The notes under the pieces: model-generated
Databases searched by the model: none
What the model saw: the letters and a program-made list of their open reading frames with translations, nothing else
What the model was told of the DNA's origin: nothing
Made by a program: the position numbers and the translations under genes
Assembly: GCA_015178975.1 (NCBI GenBank)
Contig: WHVD01000161.1
Location: 1 to 64,000, forward strand
DNA from: Hysterangium stoloniferum
Taxonomy: Eukaryota; Basidiomycota; Agaricomycetes; Hysterangiales; Hysterangiaceae
Direction: 5' to 3'
DNA length: 64,000 nt
Shown here: piece after piece, positions 42,934-53,915 of the stretch
Layout of the letters: the number at the start of each line of letters is the position of its first letter
Numbering within the stretch: position 1 is the stretch's first letter

Positions 42934-45599
42934 TCACCCCCCCTTTTAAGGTATGTATGGCATCCTGGCATGATGTTGCTGCCAATAGAGTCCAGGCTTG
43001 ACCTTTCAAAACCCTGGAATCTGGGTCACTTGTACTGTGGTGGTTGGAGGTTGCCTTGATCCTCGAATAGGGCCCTGAATTGTTACTGCCTCTGGATGTT
43101 GTGTGCGGAAATCTGCTGTCAAGGCAGGGGTGAATACCTTATGTCCTGGTTCCCAGCTATTATGTTCCATGCTGAAACCTTGCCATTTTATGAGGTATTC
43201 AATTCACCCATATCTCCATCTACTATCCAATACCTTCTCAACCTCATACTCAACCTCTCCTTCCACCACTATTGGATCTGGTGGTAGTTTAGAATGGTGG
43301 CTAATGATTGGATCCTCAATATTTGGTGTCAGTTTCACCACATTGAAGACTGGGTGCAGTCTATTCATTGACCTGGGCAGTTCCAACCTATAGGCAATTG
43401 GTGAGACCTGTTCAAGTACCTTTAATGGCCCTAATCAAAGGTGTGAAATCTTCTTCAAGGGTTGGGCCATTTGAATGTCACTGGCATCTAGGAAGACTTA
43501 GTCTCCTGCCTTGAAGTTTGGTGCTGGGGTTCACTGATGGTTATAGTACTTTGTCATCTCATCCTTTGCTTTAGCCAGTGCTGCTTTGCCTCTTCAAGAG
43601 TTTCAGCCATTCAATCTTGAAAATCATTTACTCATTCTGCCTTGTTGGATTGAAGGTCTGGTTCAAAGCCCATTCTTGGATGATGTCCACAGTCTAACAT
43701 GAATGGTGTCTGTTGTGTAGATGCATGGATATGGTTGTTATATTGAAATTCTGCAAGTGGGAGAAGATCAACCCAGTCTGATTGGCACTGATTTACAAAA
43801 ATCCATAGATATGTCTCCAACTCCTCTTGGTTGACTCATTCAGTCTGCCCATCAGCCTGAGGTTGGTAGGCTGTGGAATAGGCTGGTTGAATACCAAGGA
43901 GTCAGTATAATTCCCAAGTGAATTGACTTGCAAACTGTGACCCACACCCTGAGATAACTCACTGTGGAAGTCCATGATGCTTCCACACATCCTTGAAAAA
44001 GATCTGAGCTGCACCAACAGAGTCAACAGTCTGATGTGTGGGCAGGAAGTGTCCACACTTTGTCATGAGATCTACAATTACCATCACTGAATCATACCCT
44101 TGGGATTCAGGTAGGTCAACTATGAAGTTGACACTAGTTGTGTCCCATCAATCTTCTGGTGTGGTGTTTGGGTGTAATTCCCCAATTGGCATTTGACACT
44201 GGAACTTGGTGCACAGACATATGTCACAGGTCTTGACATACTGTCCTATATATCGCGATATGCCTGACCATGGCTCTGGTGAGGGTGACAACTCAGACAT
44301 AACCCTACTTAGACCAGAGTTTTTTGCAATTTGAGCCATGGAGGGTGTGTCAATACATGGGCCAGAATGTGAATTCCTCACTGCTATTTGCCAAGGAAAT
44401 GAGAAGGGTGAACAGGTGGAAGCAGTGATCACAGCAGTGAAGAAACTCCAAAAATCTGGTGGCTGATCCATCAGATTAATGGAATGGTCAGAGGAGGATG
44501 GACTGGTGTTGTATCAGGGAAAAATATATGTACCAACTGACCCAGAACTGAGGCGTAGAATGGTGGAACAGCATCATGATTCTCAGATTGCTAGCCATGC
44601 AGGATGATAGAAGACCTTAGAGCTGGTAAGTCACAACTTTTGGTGGCCAGGCTGGCAAGAGAGTGCATCAGTTTTGCCCATAGAGCATCCTGGTCAGTGG
44701 TGTAGTTGGAAATCAAAACGTGCCAGGAACAGGGACCATCAGGCCTGTCTTCAATTTAACTTCTTTGAGGACATGAAGTACTCAAGGTTTTTGTGGTCAG
44801 TCCACACCTCCACTGAGTGTCATGCCCCTTCTAGGAAATATCTCCACTCATCAAAGGCATGGATCACTGCAAGCATATCTTTGTCATGGATCTCATAATT
44901 GTGTTCAACAGCTGACAGGAATTTTGAGTAAAAGGCAATGGGATGCCACTTTCCATCATCCTGCTGTTGTGAGAGGACTGCTCCAGTGGCATAGTCTGAT
45001 AAGTCAGCTTCAACTCGAAATGGTTTTGAGTCATTGGGCATTGTCAGAATTGGTGCATTTGTAACCAGATCCTTGAGGGAAAGGAAAGCTTTGTCCTCTG
45101 TTATAGTCCATCTCCTTTTTTGTGAGGTCAAACAGTGGTCATGCATGGTGGGGGAAATCTGATATAAATTACCTATAGAAGTTGGTAAACCCAAGGAAGG
45201 CTTGTACCTCTTTCCAGCTAGTTGGAGTGGGTCAATCATGCACACCTTTGGACCTGAGTTCATTGAAGCGGCAGAAGGGGTCGACGTAGGTAACACTGTC
45301 AGTTGTGGCAGAGTCACTGGCAGTTGTGATTGTAAGGTAAGTTGCTGGAGAATTTGCTGCAACAAGTCTGTGTTTTGTTTCTGGGAGGCTTGGAGTTTGC
45401 AAATGTCATTACTATGTATGCTGTTCCAGCACCTGGTGAGGATTGGTAATAGAAGCCGACATGATGGAAAAATGAGGGGAGGGAACCGTGTGCAAACTCA
45501 AAGTTAATTAGATCTGTAGAGACGTCTGAGCTTGTGATATTGAATATAGCTTGAAAATAGCAGCAGTAACTCCAGTCACTTGATGAGAGACTTTTCTTC
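42934..45599 (-). pseudogene. Gypsy F gag-pol remnants
   Basis: Reading right to left there is a Gag-like start (45314-45599). RNase H follows (FRVEADLSDYATGAVLSQQQ, HNYEIHDKDMLAVIHAFDEW). Integrase pieces include YVKTCDICLCTKFQCQMPIG, VNFIVDLPESQGYDSVM and PLAEFQYNNHIHASTQQTPF. A chromodomain region (HPVFNVVKLTPNIEDPIISH, VEYEVEKVLDSRWRYG) lies near 43204-43386. Most RT is deleted. There are many stops, often TGA, and frame changes, and the integrase SDRGSQF box has become SGCGSQF. Confidence 0.82.
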
Positions 45600-45834
45600 T
45601 GTATGGGCAATTCTCTAGACCACACTAACTCACCCTATGACTGATTTGGGGCACTAGCAGAGGGAATCCAAAGAGAAAAGTCTAAGGAATCCTTGGCTAG
45701 TGGGTGACTAACTAAAGGTGCAGCTGAGTTTGAAAATGTGATAACAACAAGGTGCCCCCCTCAGTCTTTACTTATGAAACTATACTAAGGAGAGTCAGAA
45801 ATAAAATTAGAAAACTTAAGATTGTCCCCTGACA
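45600..45834 (-). repeat. 5' LTR of gypsy F
   Basis: 235 bp, TGTATGGGCAATTC to CCCCTGACA, partner of 42700-42933. On the minus strand it is followed by the leader and Gag start. Confidence 0.9.
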
Positions 45835-46149
45835 GGGTGCAATAGATACATAATTGAAGCCATGCCCTGTCCTAAGGAGGATAACCCAAAACTTTTAAAA
45901 CAATTTATTCAATAAAGTATATACATTCATATTGTTTGCTGGAGAATTAATATTTAATCAAATTCAGTTGATTATGTATCACTCTGAAGAATGTAAAAAT
46001 ATTAATATTTATCCTATATCTGACAAAATTTAGTCAAACAATCATCAGTAGATTATTCTTTTGGAATAAATTGCACAATGGGGATTGGTACCCCAGATAG
46101 TTCTGGTTAACTCTCTAAACCAACTAAATTTAAATTATATGAAATGTAT
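45835..46149. other. AT-rich gap
   Basis: No ORF, splice-like structure or repeat was recognised apart from ATTCAATAAAGT and CCTAAGGAGG words that recur at the ends of the 255-bp repeat described next. Confidence 0.3.
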
Positions 46150-46405
46150 TTGAAAGTTTCCTTGTATACAAGAGAATACATCATAACCCAAAGATTAAGT
46201 CATAACCCAAATAATCTTGTGTAACTATGTCATTTGTGCATATTTTAAAAGGGCATGTATATTTTAAAGATGAAATTTCAGGTAATTAAATATAAACTTA
46301 TAGAATAAGTTGTCATGGCCAGAAGGAATAGTCTCACTTAAAAAATATGAGGATTATTCAGTAAAATTTTGTATATTCAATAAAGTGTGACCATCCTCCT
46401 AAGCT
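46150..46405 (+). repeat. 255-bp direct repeat, copy 1
   Basis: Nearly identical to 48583-48838, from TTTGAAAGTTTCCTTGTATA to GACCATCCTCCTAAG. Between the copies lie the solo LTR D' and the 18/19-bp tandem array. The ends are not TG...CA, so this is probably not an LTR pair. Confidence 0.85.
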
Positions 46406-46726
46406 AAATGGAATTGCCAGCAATTTATATACTAATCCCCATGAGTCTCATTTCTTAGCAGTACAGTTGTATCTGTTTTTAGAATCCCCCTCTCATGTTT
46501 AGAAGCTGATGGAATAATACCTTCATTTGTTTTAAAGTATTGTTCATACTGCTTAATCCTTTTGCTAGTGTCTGGCCAGACTGGGACTTACTCCCTTTGC
46601 AACCTTAGCCTTGGACCTCAATTAATAGCTAGATGTCATTATAAATCCTGCCACATACTTTGTTGCTTGTTTGAAGTACTGGATCTGACAGGTTTGTGCA
46701 GGGTGCAACATATTGTATGTTGAAGT
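46406..46726. other. Non-coding gap
   Basis: Nothing recognisable was seen except CTGGATCTGACAGGTTTGTG near 46677, which might be an old LTR/primer-binding-site edge. The flank of LTR D' starts at 46727. Confidence 0.25.
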
Positions 46727-47736
46727 TGTTAAGAGCAGAAACTGACGGATGTTGGTTGACCGATGGGGACCGAATGGAAGGACTTGGCTTCAGCTTATGT
46801 GCTGTGCCCTCGCAAGTTACCGTCAGGTGTCCTTAAATTTCGGGCGGGTGGAAACTAGTCCTGTCAGGTAAACCTCTCGGTGAACTACTGATCGGAAACC
46901 GAAGGATAAGTCGAGGGTTGGGCTGAGGGGTCGGAGACCAAGAGTCAGAGACCAAGAGTCGGAGACCAAGGGTCAGAGACCAAGAGTCGGAGACCAAGGG
47001 TCAGAGACCAAGAGTCGGAGACCAAGGGTCAGAGACCAAGAGTCGGGGACCAAGAGTCGGAGACCAAGAGTTGGAGACCAAGGGTCAGAGGCCAAGGGTC
47101 AGAGACCAAGGGTTGGAGACCAAGAGTCGGAGATTAGAGGTTGAAGTTGTAAATGTAGGTTGAATCGTAAATCGGATGGAGTCGGAATGTGGTGGTCGTG
47201 AATAGATAATGGAGTCGGAAATTAGAGGGGTATCTAAGTCGATCTAAGTCGATATTCTAAGTCGACATTCTAAGTCGATATTCTGATTGTCTTGTAACTA
47301 CATTTACAGCGGGTTTATATATGAGTTGTCAGCGTCTAGAAACTACTAACTAAGGGAAGAGCGGAAACACTATTTGACAAATAGATTTGACTAGAAACCA
47401 GAAGGTTATGATAAGATCGGAAGCTGAGATTTAGCCGAGAGCGGGATTACTAGAAAAGGGAATAGTCCACAGGCTACAAGTATATACGGGCATATGTGAA
47501 ACATAGAGTAAAATGGATCATCATAATGAAAGGGGACGTATCAAAGCATAACCAGATGGTATGAGTATATTTTGACAGGGGCGTAAATGAGGTTTGATCG
47601 CCATGAAGGTATACGTCAGTGTCGGGTTCTGAAGGTTGCCGAAATGATGACTTGATCAATAACTTGGAACATCGATAGACAGTAGTATTCTCGGGGTCCG
47701 TCGGTTTGTGACATGGGTTACGACACGGTCATAACA
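46727..47736 (-). mobile_element. Solo LTR, family D, enlarged to about 1 kb
   Basis: TGTTAAGAGC to CATAACA with perfect target duplication GAAGT (46722-46726 and 47737-47741). It is the reverse complement of the family at 16354-17095 but about 270 bp longer, mostly from the minisatellite at 46929-47125. It carries TTGGCTTCAGCTTATGTGC at about 46785-46803. Confidence 0.92.
46929..47125 (-). repeat. 14-bp minisatellite (2 x 7) inside LTR D'
   Basis: About 13-14 copies of AGACCAAGAGTCGG and variants (AGACCAAGGGTCAG). Each unit is two related heptads. The sister LTR at 16354 has essentially no array here, so the expansion happened in this copy. Confidence 0.9.
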
Positions 47737-48054
47737 GAAGTCAAGCTCCACTTGTCTGTAGTAACTGGAGTTTTCCCATTTTGTTCCACTCTTAACACTT
47801 CCCTCTAACAGTTCCATTTTGGGATAACCTTTCTTATTTATTCCTTCCACATGAGTCTTTTTATATGGTCACATCACATTGAGAGCTCCTGTATATTCTG
47901 GACCCCTATTTAGTTTGTATAGATATTCCATTACCCTCTTCCCCATTCCACTCACCCCTTTGATATTGATTTTTTAGTATAAATTATTAACATTTTGTGA
48001 ACTACTTGTCTTCAGTGTGACTTAAACACATTTAAACACATTTAAAAACTGTTC
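47737..48054. other. Gap between solo LTR D' and the tandem array
   Basis: The minus frame 47656-47850 runs into the LTR and is probably chance. The sequence reads as low-complexity, pyrimidine-rich DNA with no recognised gene. Confidence 0.25.
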
Positions 48055-48582
48055 ACAAAGGGAAACAATGTTCACAAAGGGAAACAATGTTCACAAAGGG
48101 AAACAATGTTCACAAAGGGAAACAATGTTCACAAAGGGAAACAATGTTCACAAAGGGAAACAATGTTCACAAAGGGAAACAATGTTCACAAAGGAAAACA
48201 ATGTTCACAAAGGGAAACAATATTTACAAAAGGGAAACAATGTTTAGAAAAGGGATCAACAGTTACAAAAGGGATCAACAATTACAAAAGGGATCAACAA
48301 TTACAAAAGGGATCAATGGTTACAAAAGGGATCAATGGTCACAAAGGAAACAATGGTCTCAAAGGGAAACAAAGGTGACAAAAGAAAACAATAATTACAA
48401 AAGGAACAACAGTTACAAAAGGAATACAGGCTCCAAAAGGAATAAAGGGTACAAAAGGAACAACAGTTTCAAAAGGAGCAATGGTTTCAAAAAGAGCAAT
48501 GGTTTCAAAAGGGGGAATGGTTTCAAAAAGAGAAATGGTTTCAAAAGGGGGAATGGTTTCAAAAGGAGCAATGGTTTCATAT
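48055..48582 (+). repeat. Tandem array drifting from 19-bp to 18-bp units
   Basis: It begins with about nine near-perfect copies of TGTTCACAAAGGGAAACAA. It passes through variants such as TTACAAAAGGGATCAACAA and ends with 18-bp GGTTTCAAAAGGGGGAAT-type units. The long ORF across it (48087-48638) is a by-product: the 19-bp part reads through three frames, while the 18-bp part gives a six-residue SNGFKR-like repeat. No evidence of a gene. Confidence 0.9.
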
Positions 48583-48838
48583 TTGAAAGTTTGCTTGTAT
48601 ACAAGAGAATACATCATAACCCAAAGATTAAGTCATAACCCAAATAATCATATGTAACTATGTCATTTGTGTGTATTTTAAAAGGGCATGCATATTTTAA
48701 AGATGAAATTTCAGGTAATTAAATATAAACTCATAGAATAAGTTGTTATGGCCAGAAGGAATAGTCTCACTTGGAAAATATGAGGATTATTCAGTAAAAT
48801 TTTGTATATTCAATAAAGTGTGACCATCCTCCTAAGGA
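48583..48838 (+). repeat. 255-bp direct repeat, copy 2
   Basis: Matches 46150-46405 almost completely. It is followed by CCTCCTAAGGAGG (48827-48839), a perfect palindrome. Confidence 0.85.
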
Positions 48839-49669
48839 GGGCCAAGTTTCCAATAAAATGATCTATCACACATATTTTACTGCACCAGCATTGAGCTTAT
48901 CTCATCATCTTAAGGACAAGTATAGCCTTAGTCTGATATACTTACTGCAAGCACCTACACTTGGATTCTGGAATTCTTTATCATCTCTCTTGAACTTAGC
49001 TAATCATCTACGTTCTATCAGCTTCACAACAACTCTTAGGCTTATTAAATCCTTAATAAATCTAAGAAGACTCTTGCTGAAATCCCTGCCAACACTTGGA
49101 TTATTCAAGGCCCATCCCTTAAGATAGTGAATTAATCAAGTCTAAGCACATAAGAAAATCCACCACAAATTATTTTCTCTATTAATAAGTTATTTAACAC
49201 CTTGTTAAATATCTATTAATAGTTACAAATAAGCATACAAGAAACCGAAGCTTTATATCAAGTCTCTGCTAAGTTACTGTGTATATACTCAGCTTCTAGC
49301 CTCTATTCTCAAGGAATAGTTCTTTTATTTGCTAAAAGAGTCATATATTTTTCTATCAAACCTTTCAATAATCAAAACAAGCATTGATTTGAGTTGTTTA
49401 AGCTTAATAGTGCAGCTCATTACTCTATCAGTATTTAAATTACTGGACCTTTGCTTGTTTTATTGTTGAAGCTCTGTGACACTATAGCATATATTGAGCT
49501 ATCTGAGAGAAGCCCCTGAATACATTACACCAATGTTGGCTTAGTGGTTTCCAACATATAACTCCTTTTTGACATTGCATACTCGAGTGTATATGCAGAA
49601 GTTATGGATCACAGTGGACCCAAAATATTCACATGACACAGACATGTCACGTCATATTCCAACAGAACC
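48839..49669. other. Non-coding gap before the right duplication arm
   Basis: AT-rich sequence with only short ORFs (for example 48858-49127 plus) and no recognised motif or repeat. Confidence 0.3.
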
Positions 49670-49716
49670 ATCTTGAGTTGGAGTTGGCATGGTTTGGGTC
49701 AGCTTGATGTGAAGAA

Positions 49717-50625
49717 TGTTAAGTTTTTGTGGTGCTGTTCCTTGACCGTATAACTTTCCGTTTGTCTGAGTGAGGTGACAGTACTCATTGTAAATGGATA
49801 AGGACTAAACATATACAAATAGACCTTATATAATCCAAAATACATGGTGAATTCCCAACTGCAGCGACCCAAGCCCTAATGCTCATGATCCCTCACTAAC
49901 CCAAATCCCAGAAAAGTCAACACACTCCCTCGAGCATAAGGGGCTCGCAGTGACCATCCCCACTCCCTCAAACCGATATCCATACTGTCCAAGTCTCCCC
50001 ACAGCCCGAGCACTCTCTGAAGTTCAGCAACTCCCAATCCGAACCAAAATGCCTCTACTGTGAATAGCAAGCCTCCCAGTCCAAGCTCCCTCACTGCAAC
50101 TCGCATTCCCAGTCAATCCCAAATCTCGTATGGGAAGTGTGATGGTGGATGGCGATGTCTAAACAGTGATCTGGGACAAACTTGACCTGGCTCAGTATTC
50201 TGCACAGTCCTTCATGCCGGCAGCAAAAGTCGATTGTTTATGAGTGATAAGTCACATGTGGTGTGTGAGAATGACGATGGAATGTGAGTGGTGGTATGCG
50301 AAGAGTGAAATCCGTGCGACGAACGATGGTGTGCAGAATGGCAATTTGTAGCGATGAGATCAAAGGTGGTCTACACAGCACCTAGCTTTGGTTAACGGTA
50401 GCTAGCCGTGATCCGTTTATGTTAAGTTTTCGTGGTGCTGTTCCTTGACTGTATGACTTTCCATTTGTCTGAGTGAGGTGACAGTACTTGTTGTAAATGG
50501 ATAAGGACTAAACACATACAAATAGACCTTATATAATCCAAAATACGCGGTGAATTCCCAACCGCAGTGACCCGAGCCCTAATGCTCGTGATCCCTCGCT
50601 AACCCAAATCCCAGAAAAGTCAACA
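49717..50625. mobile_element. Second small LTR element (TRIM-like, 909 bp)
   Basis: Two 206-bp direct repeats (49717-49922 and 50420-50625), TGTTAAG... to ...GTCAACA, differ at only a few bases. They flank about 500 bp without a credible gene. A perfect 5-bp target duplication AAGAA is at 49712-49716 and 50626-50630. Removing it restores GTGAAGAATGCT, which matches the other duplication arm near 29165-29176. Confidence 0.92.
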
Positions 50626-50696
50626 AAGAATGCTAACAACATATGTATCTTACTGTTGTTGCACCTGGCATTCCAAGTAATCATGAACATGTTAAA

Positions 50697-50942
50697 TTTG
50701 ATGATGAAACACACCTTTTTATAGGGGGAGTCACCAATTATTGCAACTTTTCATATGAAGATGCTAATTGTGGACCATGTATTTGGAGGTTAATGTGTGT
50801 CAGAACCACTATACACCTCCCAGAGCATCCAACCTATATTGTCAGGAGGTGCTACACTAACTGACACAAGATATTGAGACACAAGTACTTCTATTACAAG
50901 CTTGTTAAACTCTTGTATATTGTGTATTGCAATAGAGTCAAC
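50697..50942. other. Unidentified 245-bp insertion in the right arm
   Basis: The left arm runs continuously from CAAGTAATCATGAACA into GCATTCAGCTCC, but here about 245 bases intervene. I see no terminal repeats or coding motif in them. Confidence 0.5.
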
Positions 50943-52084
50943 TCATACTATTTTTAATAGAACAGCATTCAGCTCCTTGAATGATAGCTTATGTAAATGG
51001 CAGAGATTTCGCATGAGATCTCCAAGCATGTAGGAAAGGAAATCATAGTCAGTGAGATATCGAGCGAGAATTACAACGAAACTAGACAGCACCCCATCAT
51101 AATGACTCGTCAGATGTTGATATAGTGCTGACAAAATTTCAGGCGGCACATGATCCTCGTTGGAATGACAGCATGCATCAACTAACCATCCTAAAATAAT
51201 TTGGATGCAATCACCTCGGTATCCATCAGGGATCCAAGCGGTCCTGCGAAAACTTGGATGCATGTTTTCGAATATAAAGTGGGTAGGATGGCCTGCAAAG
51301 ATGTTCAATGTTCAAAGGGTTTGCGATAAATTCGTATAATAGATGGCAACTCATACCCCATTAGATCAGCTGTCTTTTGCAAGATTATTCCAAAGCGTTG
51401 CACAGACGGAGGTTTGTAACGTCGTCCAGCAATTGTAGAAGGCTTTGAGGAATTCACAATTCGTCTATAAAATGACAGCTTGACTAACAACAACAAAGCC
51501 TTTGAGTAATGAAGAATTGTCCCGCTGGCACGTTTTCCAGAGCGAGTCCACAATAATACCCCAGTCCAATCTCAGGTTCTGGGTCAGTATTCGTTTCGCT
51601 AGTACCCCAGTCAAAGTTTGGGTTCCTATTGGATCTAGAGCCGTCTGGGATAATAAACACCTCTGGCGGAGAGTGGCATGTCGCCTGACCTCGACACTGT
51701 GGAAAACAGGTATTGGATGAGTGAAGTGTGATAATGATTGTTTTCAATGAATATATGTCCCACAATTTCGCCTATCCAAATGGATATCTGTTCTTCAGAC
51801 AGCTGGATATGACCAATATATTCAGCCCCCTGTAGGCATAAGTCATGGCCTGGTTCGTCGCAACCCCAATGCGCATGGAGCATTTTGTATGCCTTCATTG
51901 CTCTCATGATATTTTTATCGCTCAGCTGAGAGTCGGCAATTGTTACTACTGCTGAAGGGGAAACCGTAGGGAGTATGCGAGTTATCTCGTCCACCCCGTG
52001 GGTATTTGGCAGGGAATCGGCGGTGATGGGCATCAGTGCTTGGTTATCGATAAACGAAACGTGAGATGCCTCTGTTATAAGCAA
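50943..52084 (-). pseudogene. Unidentified duplicated gene, right copy
   Basis: The minus frames read FIDNQALMPITADSLPN, AYKMLHAHWGCDEPGHDLCL, EQISIWIGEIVGHIFIE and GVYYPRRL-stop. After a frame switch come FIIPDGSRSNRNPNFDWGTS, GLGYYCGLALE, GTILHYSKALLLLVKLSFY and IILQKTADLMGYELPSI. A last segment contains FENMHPSFRRTAWIPDGYRG and YLTDYDFLSYMLGDLMRNLC. Similarity to 27946-29130 extends across these pieces at the protein level. The terminal portion is longer and better preserved here. Function is unknown, and at least two unexplained frame changes argue for a decayed gene or unresolved introns. Confidence 0.5.
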
Positions 52085-53222
52085 TTGGGCAGCGTGTGCA
52101 TCGCATTGCCATGAAACCTATTCTGGCTGTGTTGCTGTGCTAGGAATACTCCGAAGCACTTCTCATTTGCACATATTGTCTGAACCCCAAAGATTCTGTC
52201 ATGTCTTATCCTATATCCAACAAGCCGACTCAAGATGATCCTCCTCTATATTCCCGGTCAGAAGAACGAGCAAATTTCTGATGGTGAGACTGAGGATAAC
52301 TTCAAACAAAGCATGCACCAGGAAATTGTGGATGTGTATATACCCTAGCTCGCGAGTATAACAGCCTAACCCCAGCTCTGTACTGAGTGGGATTATTTTA
52401 CAACGAGTTGGTGTTCTAGCCATTTTAGGTGTCTACTATCCAGCCTAATAACTTTGATCCAGGTGTTCTAGGACCACCATATCACATTTAAACAGTTTTA
52501 CCTAGTAGTTTATTTTTTAGATTTACGAGAGATATTCCAAGCAAACAATAATATATGACTTAACTACCCAAATCAGAGTAACAGGCACACTACGGTATTA
52601 CAAAAAACCTCACCTACATCCTGACAGTGCTGGGGTATCACTGACAACACCACAGCCCCTGAACTCCTTGAAACCAGAGTCCTCCATCTGGCCGACACTA
52701 TTCACCATTTGTTTTATGTTATTTATTTTTTGTTTTTTTGATTAGTAAGAATATAAAAAAATGTAGTGACGTTCACACTATAAGCAACAAGACTACCACG
52801 TATAGTTGGCAATCTAGAATACTCGTAGTTCTCGCATTACCATATATGCGTATGTTACCCAGTGGTATAACACACAGCATTAATTCTGGCTCTTTCAGCA
52901 CATCAGTTTCGGCACAAGATATAAAATCAATAAATGAAGAAATTATAACTACCTTTATAAAGAGTATGGTAATGGGGCCGAAGGGGAGGGTGGAGATAAC
53001 ATGACGATGAGAACAGCGATGAGGATAAGTTGAAGGTGAAGACGAGGGTCAGTCAAAGTGAAAATGAAAGTAGAGGCAAAGGGAGAGACAAGGTAGTCGA
53101 AGCATGAGGGTGACTCGAAAGCGAAGTTGAAGGTGAGAGGAAAGTGAGGGCGTGAAGACAGGACAACTTATAAAAGTTTTATGTGACTCCAACGTTGTTA
53201 TAGCTAATCGAGACAGCAAATA

Positions 53223-53552
53223 TCACGCTTCGTGCAGTCCGGAACTGTGGTGCCGTGCCTCGCGCTCATGGATGTGTTGCGTAAAGGCGTACGCGCGAAT
53301 GCCGCCGCCAAACATAACATTGTCAATTTCGTCGGTGCCCATACCGCTGTACGTTGAAACGCAGAATACCATAAACGGTGCAGCAGGATCAAGCAGGAGA
53401 GCAGGATTGCAGCGGGTGATCAAGAGCTGGGAAAGGTGGCCTAGGAGTGTGGATTGGAGGAGCCATGAGATGTGTTCCTCCATAGGGCTCTCTGCATTAA
53501 GCGTGAGGGATGGTTATCAATGTACCAAAACACACTTAAACCTTCCAGCCAT
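53223..53552 (-). CDS. Small hypothetical protein (94 aa), duplicated gene
   Basis: Exon 1 (53535-53552) encodes MAGRFK, followed by a 45-nt intron (GTGTGT...AG, 53490-53534). Exon 2 (53223-53489) gives SPMEEHISWLLQSTLLGHLS, LLITRCNPALLLDPAAPFMV, MGTDEIDNVMFGGGIRAYAF and HIHEREARHHSSGLHEA-stop. The C-terminal GGGIRxYAF and HIHEREARxHS blocks are shared with the copy at 24207-25074. The frame is intact in this copy. I do not recognise the domain. It is hydrophobic in the middle and charged at the end, with no clear signal peptide. Confidence 0.55.
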
Positions 53553-53915
53553 CCTAGTTGCAATGAGCAGTCGTCCAACTGCAGAGACAAAGCAACGAAG
53601 ATGAAGGCGTCACGAACGATGAGGTGATTACGAAAGGTGTTTGGTCAGCCCGCGGCAATCCCGAATTGCTGGCAGGTTGACTGTACTCTTAGGAGTGATG
53701 GTAGAAGGCAAGTTCCCAGTAATATAATGCAGAATGTGGGTTTGCGTAAACGGAGAGATAATGTAACGTGTCGATTAATGAATCCACGAGTGATGAATGT
53801 GAACAGCTCCCATTTGATAAGAGAGGTGCCCAAGGAGAAGAGCACTGTGACCAGAATCGCGTTGAAATAACATATCGAAAGATGTATAAGGGTGGGATGA
53901 CGGGATGACAGATGG

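Larger units (their letters stand above)
42700..45834 (-). mobile_element. Decayed Ty3/gypsy chromovirus F, internally deleted
   Basis: The two LTRs (42700-42933 and 45600-45834, 234-235 bp, TG...GACA) are highly similar. Flanking 5-mers GGGTA and GGGTG differ by one base. The minus-strand interior of about 2.7 kb is too short for a full gypsy. It keeps a Gag N-terminus next to the right LTR, part of RT/RNase H, integrase pieces and a chromodomain. It lies immediately right of the Tc1-like element's end. Confidence 0.88.
49670..53915 (-). repeat. Right arm of the inverted segmental duplication
   Basis: Reverse-complement counterpart of 23840-29225. For example AACCATCTTGAGTTGGAG at 49672 matches the complement of 29205-29222, and the gene relics at 50943-52084 and 53223-53552 match those of the left arm in order. 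The TRIM at 49717-50625 and about 245 unrelated bases at 50697-50942 are insertions in this arm. Confidence 0.85.

Noticed and set aside
42674-45625. Plus-strand ORFs in 43.0-45.5 kb
   Set aside because: The recognisable RNase H, integrase and chromodomain are on the minus strand between two LTRs.
48087-48638. Repeat protein of 183 aa
   Set aside because: The ORF is the by-product of an 18/19-bp tandem array that lacks stops. There is no promoter, no splice context and no non-repeat domain.
46150-48838. An LTR element bounded by the 255-bp direct repeats
   Set aside because: The repeats lack TG...CA ends, a primer-binding site and a target duplication, and the interior is a solo LTR plus a minisatellite.
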